Assembly (NCBI RefSeq): GCF_002797595.1
Contig: NZ_PGFE01000002.1
Location: forward strand, 186,001-250,000
From: Sediminihabitans luteus
GTDB lineage: Bacteria; Actinomycetota; Actinomycetes; Actinomycetales; Cellulomonadaceae
Reading direction: 5' to 3'
DNA length: 64,000 nucleotides
Shown here: positions 49,076 through 56,354 of the stretch, piece after piece
Position numbering within the stretch: the first letter of the stretch is position 1
Layout: the number at the start of each line of letters is the position of its first letter
Made by a program: the position numbers and the translations under genes
The notes under the pieces: model-generated
What the model was told of the DNA's origin: nothing
Database searches by the model: none
What the model saw: only the letters and a program-made list of their open reading frames with translations

Positions 49076-49855
49076 GTGCCTTCGTACCGAGACGACGCCA
49101 TCGTGCTGCGCACCCAGAAGCTGGGCGAGGCCGACCGCATCGTCACGTTCCTGACGCGCGAGCACGGCAAGGTGCGCGCGGTCGCCAAGGGCGTGCGCCG
49201 CACCTCGTCGCGGTTCGGTGCGCGCCTCGAGCCGTTCATGATGGTCGACCTCCAGCTGCACGAGGGTCGCTCGCTCGACACCGTGACGCAGGTAGAGACG
49301 GTCGGCCCGTACGCGCGCGCGATCTGCGCGGACTACGCGATGTACACCTCGGGCACCGTGATGCTCGAGACCGCCGAGCGCCTCGTCGCGTCCGAGCGCG
49401 AGCCGTCGGTGCAGCAGTTCTGGCTGCTCGTGGGGGCGGTGCGCGCGCTCGCCGAGGGCACGCACGCGCCCGGCCTGGTGCTCGACTCGTACCTGCTGCG
49501 CGCGTTCGCCGTCGCGGGCTGGGCCGCGAGCTTCACCGACTGCGCGCGCTGCGGCGAGCCGGGCCCGCACCGGTCGTTCAGCATCGCCACGGGCGGCGCG
49601 GTGTGCGGGCGCTGCCGGCCGCCGGGGTCGACCGCACCCGCACCCGAGACCTTCGAGCTCCTCGCGGCGCTGCTCGCGGGCGACTGGCAGGTCGCGAACG
49701 CCTCGGGCGATCGGCACCGCCGTGAGGCGAGCGGCCTCGTGGCCGCCTACAGCCAGTTCCACCTCGAGAGGACGTTGAGATCGTTGCGGATGGTCGAGCG
49801 CGGGTCCGCGCCGGACGAGCAGGCAGTCACGCGAGCGCAGGAGGCGGGCGCATGA
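49076..49855 (+). CDS. recO: DNA repair protein RecO
   Basis: 259 residues. N-terminal OB fold ([45 protein letters not shown]), helical middle ([16 protein letters not shown]), then a zinc finger [25 protein letters not shown]. It loads RecA on gaps with RecR. GTG 49076 has GACAAT 6 bases upstream (near-consensus leaderless geometry). Overlaps uppS by 4 bp. Confidence 0.95.
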   Translation: MPSYRDDAIVLRTQKLGEADRIVTFLTREHGKVRAVAKGVRRTSSRFGARLEPFMMVDLQLHEGRSLDTVTQVETVGPYARAICADYAMYTSGTVMLETAERLVASEREPSVQQFWLLVGAVRALAEGTHAPGLVLDSYLLRAFAVAGWAASFTDCARCGEPGPHRSFSIATGGAVCGRCRPPGSTAPAPETFELLAALLAGDWQVANASGDRHRREASGLVAAYSQFHLERTLRSLRMVERGSAPDEQAVTRAQEAGA

Positions 49856-50643
49856 GCCGTCGGGACGTGGTCGCGCCCCCGCCGCACCCGTCGGGCGCGC
49901 GGCCCCCCGCGATCCCGGCCGAGCTCGTGCCGAACCACGTGGCCGTCGTCATGGACGGCAACGGCCGGTGGGCGAACGCGCGCGGTCTGCCGCGCGTCGA
50001 GGGCCACAAGGCGGGGGAGGCGTCGCTGCTCGACGTCGTCGCGGGCGCGGTCGAGATCGGCGTCAAGCACGTCAGCGCGTACGCGTTCTCGACCGAGAAC
50101 TGGAAGCGCTCGCCCGACGAGGTCAAGTTCCTCATGGGGTTCAACCGGGACGTGATCCGGCGCCGCCGCGACGAGATGCACTCGTGGGGCGTGCGGGTGC
50201 GCTGGGCGGGGCGTCGTCCGCGCCTGTGGGCCTCGGTCATCAAGGAGCTCGAGGTCGCCGAGGAGCTCACGCGCGAGAACGACGTGTGCACGTTGACGAT
50301 GTGCGTCAACTACGGCGGCCGTGCCGAGATCGCGGACGCCGCGCAGGCGATCGCCCGCGAGGTCGCGGCCGGGCGCCTCGACCCGCGGCGGGTCACCGAG
50401 AAGACGGTCCAGAAGTACCTCGACGAGCCCGACCTGCCCGACGTCGACCTGTTCTGGCGGTCCTCGGGCGAGCAGCGCACGTCGAACTTCATGCTCTGGC
50501 AGTCCGCGTACGCGGAGATGGTCTTCATGGACACGCCGTGGCCCGACGTCGACCGGCGCACCCTGTGGGCAGCGATCGAGGAGTACGCGCGTCGTGACCG
50601 CCGCTACGGCGGTGCGGTCGACACCCCGAACGCGCCCGCCTGA
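49852..50643 (+). CDS. uppS: Isoprenyl transferase (cis-prenyl diphosphate synthase)
   Basis: 263 residues. [24 protein letters not shown] (catalytic Asp, substrate loop), [23 protein letters not shown], and [27 protein letters not shown]. It makes the polyprenyl carrier lipid for cell-wall synthesis. Product length cannot be read from sequence; actinobacteria often have two paralogues of differing product size. RSSGEQR replaces the common RTSGEQR. Confidence 0.95.
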   Translation: MSRRDVVAPPPHPSGARPPAIPAELVPNHVAVVMDGNGRWANARGLPRVEGHKAGEASLLDVVAGAVEIGVKHVSAYAFSTENWKRSPDEVKFLMGFNRDVIRRRRDEMHSWGVRVRWAGRRPRLWASVIKELEVAEELTRENDVCTLTMCVNYGGRAEIADAAQAIAREVAAGRLDPRRVTEKTVQKYLDEPDLPDVDLFWRSSGEQRTSNFMLWQSAYAEMVFMDTPWPDVDRRTLWAAIEEYARRDRRYGGAVDTPNAPA

Positions 50644-50716
50644 GAGCGTCGAGCACGTCGGTCAGGCGTCATCGACGTCGTTGAGCACCCCTCGCGCGCG
50701 TGTCGGACGCCGTCGC

Positions 50717-50722
50717 TAGGGT
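50717..50722 (+). promoter_or_regulatory. Probable -10 element of a leaderless mRNA (VOC protein)
   Basis: TAGGGT, 6 bases before ATG 50729, with no SD. Confidence 0.55.
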
Positions 50723-50728
50723 CGGTCC

Positions 50729-51118
50729 ATGACGATCCGACCCAGCATGGTGACCGTGGACAGCACCGCACCGACGCCCCTCGCACGGTGGTGGGCCGAG
50801 CAGACGGGCGGGACGCTGACCGACGAGTTCGACGGGTTCTTCCTCACGGTGAGCCCGCCGGAGGGTGTGGCGGCCCCGGTGCTCGGCTTCCAGATGGTCG
50901 ACGCGCCGACGCCCGGCAAGAACCGCCTGCACGTCGACTTCGAGCTCGCCGGCGAGCGGACCGACCTCGACGCGGAGGTCGAGCGCCTCGTCTCGGCCGG
51001 CGCCGGACTCGTCGCCCCGCACTCGGTGCCGGGCTACCGCTGGGTCGTGCTCTCCGACCCGCAGGGCAACCAGTTCTGCGTCGGGGCGCGTGACGCGGGC
51101 GTGACCGACTACTCCTGA
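50729..51118 (+). CDS. VOC (glyoxalase-like) family protein
   Basis: 129 residues. One compact glyoxalase-like domain: MVTVDSTAPTPLARWWAEQTGG...LGFQMVDAPTPGKNRLHVDFE and YRWVVLSDPQGNQFCVG. The pattern matches the short actinobacterial Glyoxalase_6 group of unknown reaction. Its 3' end overlaps the converging esterase gene by 10 bp. Confidence 0.85.
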   Translation: MTIRPSMVTVDSTAPTPLARWWAEQTGGTLTDEFDGFFLTVSPPEGVAAPVLGFQMVDAPTPGKNRLHVDFELAGERTDLDAEVERLVSAGAGLVAPHSVPGYRWVVLSDPQGNQFCVGARDAGVTDYS

Positions 51119-52272
51119 GCGGCCCGGCGCTCCTCCTGACAACGAGCCGACGGCGCTCCGAGCGTCTCCCGCAGGAACGTCCCGAGGTGCTCCTGCATCG
51201 CACGGGTGAAGACGTGACCGCCGGGAACGAGCGCACCCTCGTACGTCCCGGTCGCGCCCGTGAAGAGCTCTTCGAGACGGTCGTGGGCGGCCAGGATCCC
51301 GTCGCGCGGGAACAGCGGGTCGTCGAGCGCCGAGAGCACGAGCTGGTGGTGCGTCCCGCGTGCGGCCGCGAGGTCGGGCAGGTCGAGTGCGGGCGCGAGC
51401 CCCGGCGTCGCGAGCAACCATGAGTGCGCGTCGACGTGCGCCGGGGTCATCGACGCCGCGGTCGCCATCATGCAGACGACGGCGCTCGCCCGCACGCGCT
51501 CGTCGAGCGCCGTGAGGGTCGCGGCGCGACCACCACCACCGGAGAACCCGACGACGCCGAGCCGTGCGGCGTCGACCCCGGGCAGCGCCGCGAGCACGTC
51601 GAGGGCCACCAGGTCGTCGTGCGCGACGGTGCCGGCGAACGACGTGCCGATCCATCCCGCGACCTTGGCGACGGCGTCCTCGTGGTGGGCCGCCGCGACG
51701 TCGTACGCCTCGTCGTCGTCCGGGACGTGGCCCGCGGCCGCCCAGGCCGCACGCTGGACGTCCATCACGGCGCGCAGCCGCCACGGCTCGGGGTCGAGGC
51801 GCACGCGGCGCGACCCCCATGTGAACGCGTCGTGCACGAGCACCACGTGCCCGCGGCGCGCGAGGTCGTTGACGAGCGCCCGGCCCTCGTAGTGCTCGGT
51901 GCGTCGGCGCTCGGCCCCCGGGCTTGGGCGGTCCGTGCGGACCAGACGTTCGCCCCCGACCGACTTGACGCCGCCGTGGCAGTGCAGCGCGAGCACGCCC
52001 GGGAGCGTGCCCTGCTCGCGCGGGCGCACGACCCACGCGCGCGTGGGCGGCCCGAACCCGGTGCGCCACTCGATCTCGGTGCCGACCAGCGGGTCGTCGC
52101 CCGGGCCGCCGTCGTCCCACCGGCGCACGACCCGCGGCGTCACGGGCGTCGGCTGCGGCACGCCGAGCAGCGCGGCGACCCGCGCCGCGACGGGGTCGGC
52201 GGGGGCGAACACCCCGTTGGCGAGGGCGTCCGGCCAGTCCTCGTACCCCTGGACGGTGTGCGGGCGGGTCAT
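51109..52272 (-). CDS. Alpha/beta hydrolase, dienelactone hydrolase/acetyl esterase-like
   Basis: 387 residues. LPGVLALHCHGGVKS (oxyanion region), VHDAFTWGSRR, nucleophile GFSGGGGRA, acid SALDDPLFPRDG, His VPGGHVFTRAM. No signal peptide is visible, so it is probably cytoplasmic. It overlaps the DedA-like gene by 4 bp and is the last gene of the zinc operon, which is not an expected place for an esterase. Confidence 0.85.
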   Translation of the reverse strand: MTRPHTVQGYEDWPDALANGVFAPADPVAARVAALLGVPQPTPVTPRVVRRWDDGGPGDDPLVGTEIEWRTGFGPPTRAWVVRPREQGTLPGVLALHCHGGVKSVGGERLVRTDRPSPGAERRRTEHYEGRALVNDLARRGHVVLVHDAFTWGSRRVRLDPEPWRLRAVMDVQRAAWAAAGHVPDDDEAYDVAAAHHEDAVAKVAGWIGTSFAGTVAHDDLVALDVLAALPGVDAARLGVVGFSGGGGRAATLTALDERVRASAVVCMMATAASMTPAHVDAHSWLLATPGLAPALDLPDLAAARGTHHQLVLSALDDPLFPRDGILAAHDRLEELFTGATGTYEGALVPGGHVFTRAMQEHLGTFLRETLGAPSARCQEERRAAQE

Positions 52273-52796
52273 CGCGCGGTCCCGCGTTGGTCGGGCCGGT
52301 CGGACGTCGCGTGCCGCCGCACGCTCCGGACCACGAGCGCCGCGACGAGCGCGAGCAGCACGACGACGGCCACGAGCCCCCACGGCGAACCGGTCGCGGC
52401 GGCGAGCGCCGCGGTCCACGCGGCCCAGCCGACGGTCGCGTAGATGGTCGCGTGGATCGCGCACCCGAGCAGCATCGCGGCGAGGTAGCGGCCGAAGGGC
52501 ATGCGCAGCATCCCGGCGGCGCCGTTGACGACGGTCTTGGTGCCGGTCGCGAGGAACGACGCGGGCACGGCCACCAGACCCCACCGGTCGATCGCGGCGG
52601 CACCCCGCCCGGCGGCGTCCGACGCCAACCAGGTGTGCACGCGGGCGGCCCAGGGCCGTACGGGGCGGGTGCGGTCGAGCGACCACTCGGTCACGATGCG
52701 CGCGATCCAGTAGGTGGCCTGGGTGCGCACGAGCACGACGACGAAGAAGAACGCGAAGAGCGCCCAGAAGGGTCCGCCGTCGAGCCAGGAGGGCAC
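52269..52796 (-). CDS. DedA/VTT-domain small membrane protein
   Basis: 175 residues, about four TM helices. FWALFAFFFVVVLVRTQATYWIARIV, LVAVPASFLATGTKTVVNGAAGMLRMPFGRYLAAMLLGCAIHATIYATVGW is the VTT-type core (the G..x..R motif of lipid-flipping DedA proteins). DedA proteins flip undecaprenyl phosphate or phosphatidylethanolamine; the role here is unproven. GTG 52796 lies 2 bp after zur. Confidence 0.8.
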   Translation of the reverse strand: MPSWLDGGPFWALFAFFFVVVLVRTQATYWIARIVTEWSLDRTRPVRPWAARVHTWLASDAAGRGAAAIDRWGLVAVPASFLATGTKTVVNGAAGMLRMPFGRYLAAMLLGCAIHATIYATVGWAAWTAALAAATGSPWGLVAVVVLLALVAALVVRSVRRHATSDRPDQRGTAR

Positions 52797-52798
52797 GG

Positions 52799-53188
52799 TC
52801 AGCCTGCGCGGGTCGCGGCGGCGCAGTCGGCGCAGGTGCCGAACAGCTCGACGGTGTGCTCGATGTCGGCGAACCCGTGCGCGGCGCCGACCTGGCCGGC
52901 CCACGCCTCGACGGTCGGTCCGTCGATCTCGACCGTGCGTCCGCAGGCGCGGCACACGAGGTGGTGGTGGTGCTCGGTGCGCTCGCAGCGGCGGTAGAGG
53001 TTCTCGCCGTCCTCGGTGCGCAGCACGTCCACGTCGCCGGACTCGACGAGGCCCTGGAGCGTCCGGTAGACGGTCGCGAGGCCGATCCCGTCGCCCGCGG
53101 CGCGCAGCACGTCGTGGAGCTGCTGGGCGCTGCGGAAGTCGTCGATGCGGTCGAGCGCGGCCGAGACGGCGGCGCGCTGCTTGGTCAT
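52799..53188 (-). CDS. zur: Fur-family regulator, probably Zur
   Basis: 129 residues. MTKQRAAVSAALDRIDDFRSAQQLHDVLRAAGDGIGLATVYRTLQGL (winged helix), HHHHLVCRACGRTVEIDG (first CxxC and His metal ligands), ELFGTCADCAAATRAG (second CxxC). Zinc operon context makes Zur much likelier than Fur or PerR. It would repress znuA when zinc is plentiful. ATG overlaps the znuB stop (ATGA). Confidence 0.92.
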   Translation of the reverse strand: MTKQRAAVSAALDRIDDFRSAQQLHDVLRAAGDGIGLATVYRTLQGLVESGDVDVLRTEDGENLYRRCERTEHHHHLVCRACGRTVEIDGPTVEAWAGQVGAAHGFADIEHTVELFGTCADCAAATRAG

Positions 53189-54159
53189 GCGCTGCACGGG
53201 TCGTCCTCTCCGGCCGCGGACGCCGTCGCCGCGGTGCCGTGCGGTCGTGGCGTCCCGGCGACCTGGACGTCGTCGGGGATGTCGGGGTGGGGGTCGTGCG
53301 GGGTGCGCCGTCGCACGACCAGGGGGCGGATCGCGGCGACGAGGCCGTAGGTGAGGATCGCGAGCACCACGATGGTCGCGCCGGGGGACCAGTTGTACCA
53401 GTAGGTGATCGACAGGCCGACGACGCAGACGGTGACCCCGACGACCGCCGCGACGGCCATGGTGCGGCTGAACGACCGGGTCACGAGCTGGGCGACGGCG
53501 ACTGGCACGATCATGAGCGCGCTCACGAGCAGGAGCCCGACGACGCGCATCGCGACCGTGACGGTGAGCGCCGCGACGACGGCGATCGCGATGTTGAGGA
53601 ACCGGACGGGCAGGCCGGACGCGATCGCGAACTCCTCGTCCTGGCTCACCGTGAACAGCGCGGCGCGCAGCCCGAGCCCGACCGCGAGCACGATCACGGC
53701 GAGCACGGTCGTGAGGACGAGGTCGGCGAGCGTGACGGTCGAGATCGAGCCGAACAGGTACGTCATGAGGTTGGCCTGCGAGCCGCCCGCGATCCCGATC
53801 AGGAGCACGCCGCCCGCGATGCCGCCGTAGAACAGCAGGGCGAGCGCGACGTCGCCGCTGGTCTGCCCGCGTTCGCGGACCAGCTCGATCGCGACGGACC
53901 CGATCACCGCGGCGATCACGGCGCCGGGGATCGCGAGGGCGTCCTGCGGCACGAGACCCATCCCGGCGCCCACGAGCCACCCGAGCGCGACCCCGGTGAG
54001 CGCGACGTGGCCGATCCCGTCGCCGAGCAGCGAGAGCTTGCGCTGCACGAGGTAGGTGCCGACGATCGGTGCGGTGAGGCCGACCAGCAGCGCGGCGACC
54101 AGCGCCCGCTGCATGAGCGGGTCGGTGAGCATGTAGCCGAGCTCGTCGAGGAGCGTCAT
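53185..54159 (-). CDS. znuB: Zinc ABC transporter permease
   Basis: 324 residues, eight or nine TM helices, ABC-3 family. ALVAALLVGLTAPIVGTYLVQRKLSLLGDGIGHVALTGVALGW and ASGLPVRFLNIAIAVVAALTVTVAMRVVGLLLVSALMIVPVAVAQL are diagnostic blocks of ZnuB/TroC-like permeases. Membrane channel for zinc import. Overlaps both neighbours by 4 bp. Confidence 0.93.
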   Translation of the reverse strand: MTLLDELGYMLTDPLMQRALVAALLVGLTAPIVGTYLVQRKLSLLGDGIGHVALTGVALGWLVGAGMGLVPQDALAIPGAVIAAVIGSVAIELVRERGQTSGDVALALLFYGGIAGGVLLIGIAGGSQANLMTYLFGSISTVTLADLVLTTVLAVIVLAVGLGLRAALFTVSQDEEFAIASGLPVRFLNIAIAVVAALTVTVAMRVVGLLLVSALMIVPVAVAQLVTRSFSRTMAVAAVVGVTVCVVGLSITYWYNWSPGATIVVLAILTYGLVAAIRPLVVRRRTPHDPHPDIPDDVQVAGTPRPHGTAATASAAGEDDPCSA

Positions 54160-54959
54160 GCGGTGAAACCACCTTGCTGGAGGCCGAGGTCCTGGACGGG
54201 CAGCGGGCCGGTCGAGGCGGGGTCGTGCGGGTGCAGGTGCTCGTGCTCGGCGTGCCCGTGGGCGGCGGACGCCGCGGGCGGGGCGCCGTCGTGCACGACC
54301 TTCCCGTGCCGCAGGACGACCGCGCGCGTCACGAGCGGCGCGAGGGCGCCGAGCTCGTGCAGCACGACGAGGACCGTCAGGCCCTCCTCGACGAGACGGC
54401 GCATGGTCGCCGCGAACGCCTCCTGGCTGGGCTGGTCCACGCCGGCGACGGGCTCGTCGAGGATCATCAGGTCGGGACGCCGTGCGAGCGCGCGGGCGAT
54501 GAGGACGCGCTGCTGCTGCCCGCCCGAGAGCTCGCTCGTGGCGTCGGTGGCGCGGTCGCGCAGGCCGACCATGTCGAGCGCGGCGTCGGCCTGCTCGCGC
54601 CAGTCGCGCGGCAGCCGCAGACGGCGGCCGTGCAGCAGCCCGGACGCGACGACCTCGCGCGCGGTCGAGGGCACGCCGGATTGTGCGCTGACGCGCTGGG
54701 GCACGTAGCCCACGCGCTGCCAGGGCACGCCGTTGCCGAGCGGTGAGCCGAGCAGTCGCACGCTCCCGCCCGCGAGCGGCAGGATCCCCACGAGCGAGCG
54801 CACGAGGGTCGACTTGCCGGAGCCGTTGGCGCCGAGGAGCGCGACGACCTCGCCGGTCGCGACCGTGAGGTCGACGCCGCGCAGGATCGTGCTGGCGCCG
54901 AGGGTGACGCGCACGTCGCGCGCGTCGATGACGGGTGTGGCGCCGGAGGGGCCGCTCAC
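54156..54959 (-). CDS. znuC: Zinc ABC transporter ATPase
   Basis: 267 residues. Walker A LLGANGSGKSTLVRSL, signature ELSGGQQQRVLIARAL, Walker B LMILDEPVAGVD. A His-rich tail (AHGHAEHEHLHPHD) lies after the ATPase core and may bind zinc. Powers ZnuB. Overlaps znuA by 4 bp. Confidence 0.94.
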   Translation of the reverse strand: MSGPSGATPVIDARDVRVTLGASTILRGVDLTVATGEVVALLGANGSGKSTLVRSLVGILPLAGGSVRLLGSPLGNGVPWQRVGYVPQRVSAQSGVPSTAREVVASGLLHGRRLRLPRDWREQADAALDMVGLRDRATDATSELSGGQQQRVLIARALARRPDLMILDEPVAGVDQPSQEAFAATMRRLVEEGLTVLVVLHELGALAPLVTRAVVLRHGKVVHDGAPPAASAAHGHAEHEHLHPHDPASTGPLPVQDLGLQQGGFTA

Positions 54960-55945
54960 GGGCAGGTCAGCCCGGTCTCGAGGGCGTCGAGGTTGGTCCG
55001 CATGATGCCAAGGTAGTCGGTCGAGTCGTCGGTGAGCGTCTCGATCGGGTCGAGGACGGCGGTGTCGACGCCGACGTCCTGCGCGAACGTCTCGGCGACC
55101 TTGGTGCTCGCGCTGACCTCGGTGTAGACGGTGCTGACGTCGCGCTCCTCGACGACCTCGCGGATCTCGCGCAGGCGTGCGGGGGAGGGCTCGTTCTGCG
55201 GGTCGACGCCCGCGATGCCGACCTGGTCGAGGTCGTACCGCTCGGCGAGGTAGCCGAACGCCTCGTGCGAGGTCACGAGCGCGGCGCCGGTGCAGGGTTC
55301 GAGCGCGGCCGTGTAGTCGTCATCGAGCGCGCCGAGGTCGGCGAGCAGCGCCTCGAGGTTCGCGCTGTAGTCCGCGGCGTGCTCGGGGTCGACGTCGGCG
55401 AGGCTCGCCTCGACCGCGGTCGCGACGTCCGCGAGACGGGTCGGGTCGAGCCAGAAGTGCGGGTCCAGGATCCCGTGGTCGTGACCGTCGTCCGCGTGCT
55501 CGGCGTGCTCCTCCTCGCTCTCGTGCGCGTGCTCGTCGACGAGGCCCTCGTCGTGCTCGCTCGCGTCGGTGCCGTCGGGCTCGGCCTCGAGGCGGGCGGA
55601 GTCGGCCGCGTCGAGGGCGTTCGCGTCGCGCGCCTCGACGGCCTCGTCGACGGCCTCCTGGAACCCGGCGAGGTAGATGACGAGGTCCGCGTCGCCGACG
55701 CGGCGCACCTGGGCCGGCGAGAGCTCGAGGTCGTGCGGCTCCGCGGCGGGCGGCGTGAGGTTGGAGACGTCGACGTGCTCGCCGCCGATGCGCTCGGCGA
55801 CGAATTGCAGCGGGTAGAACGAGGCGAGCACCTGGACGCGGTCGGGGTGCTCGGCCTCGACGGACGCCGTGCCGCACGCCGCGGCGGTCAGCGCGACGGC
55901 GGACACCGTGGCGGCGGTCAGAAGGGCGCGACGGGGGAGGGGCAT
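54956..55945 (-). CDS. znuA: Zinc-binding lipoprotein ZnuA
   Basis: 329 residues. Lipoprotein signal with lipobox LTAAAC, then the cluster-9 solute-binding fold. A long His/Asp/Glu loop (EHAHESEEEHAEHADDGHDHG) characteristic of zinc-specific members follows, with HFWLDP and SHEAFGYLAERYDL. It captures Zn2+ outside the membrane and delivers it to ZnuBC. ATG 55945 is preceded 6 bases upstream by GAAGAT and, 17 further, TTGACA, so the mRNA is probably leaderless. Confidence 0.94.
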   Translation of the reverse strand: MPLPRRALLTAATVSAVALTAAACGTASVEAEHPDRVQVLASFYPLQFVAERIGGEHVDVSNLTPPAAEPHDLELSPAQVRRVGDADLVIYLAGFQEAVDEAVEARDANALDAADSARLEAEPDGTDASEHDEGLVDEHAHESEEEHAEHADDGHDHGILDPHFWLDPTRLADVATAVEASLADVDPEHAADYSANLEALLADLGALDDDYTAALEPCTGAALVTSHEAFGYLAERYDLDQVGIAGVDPQNEPSPARLREIREVVEERDVSTVYTEVSASTKVAETFAQDVGVDTAVLDPIETLTDDSTDYLGIMRTNLDALETGLTCP

Positions 55946-55951
55946 GCGTCG

Positions 55952-55981
55952 ATCTTCGCCCAGTTGAGAATGAATGTCAAC
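55952..55981 (-). promoter_or_regulatory. znuA promoter overlapped by a Zur-box-like palindrome
   Basis: On the minus strand TTGACA (55975-55980), 17-bp spacer, GAAGAT (55952-55957), then 6 bases to the ATG. GTTGA-9-TCAAC at 55963-55981, an A/T-rich 19-bp partial palindrome, covers the -35 and resembles actinobacterial Zur sites. Confidence 0.7.
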
Positions 55982-56042
55982 TACAGGTGGCTGTCGACGT
56001 CCACGGGGAGTTCTCCCCATACCGCCGGGTGCGGGACCCCGA

Positions 56043-56048
56043 TAGAGT
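56043..56048 (+). promoter_or_regulatory. Possible -10 element for the ESX-like cassette
   Basis: TAGAGT, 33 bases before GTG 56082; the leader carries SD GAGGAGG. No -35 recognisable. It lies 62 bp beyond the Zur box on the other strand. Confidence 0.35.
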
Positions 56049-56081
56049 CCGGCGCGACCGTTCCGCCACCGAGGAGGCCCC

Positions 56082-56354
56082 GTGCCCGGAGACCTGCGCG
56101 TGTCGTTCGACGCGCTGACCGCCGCAGCGACACAGCTCACGAGCTTCGTGGGTCAGCTGCCCGACCGCGCTCGGGCGTGGTGCGACGACACGGGGAGCCC
56201 CGCCGTCACCGCTGCCATCGACGAGTGGGCCTTCTGGTACTCCACCGAGCTGCTCCGCGTGCAGGACGAGGTCGCGTCCGCGGCCGACCAGGCCCGGTAC
56301 GTCGTGCAGGAGATGTCCGCGGCCGACGCCGACCTCGGGAGGGCGGCCGGGTGA
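56082..56354 (+). CDS. Small ESX/WXG100-like helical protein
   Basis: 90 residues, almost all helix-forming, the size of EsxA/EsxB proteins. A turn-like WCDDTGSP region lies near 33-40 instead of a canonical WXG, and Y73-x3-E77 (YVVQE) near the C-terminus fits the YxxxD/E export signal of type VII substrates. No signal peptide. GTG 56082 has SD GAGGAGG. It overlaps the next gene by 4 bp, the usual pairing of a small partner with a larger WXG protein. No family name is assigned. Confidence 0.65.
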   Translation: MPGDLRVSFDALTAAATQLTSFVGQLPDRARAWCDDTGSPAVTAAIDEWAFWYSTELLRVQDEVASAADQARYVVQEMSAADADLGRAAG

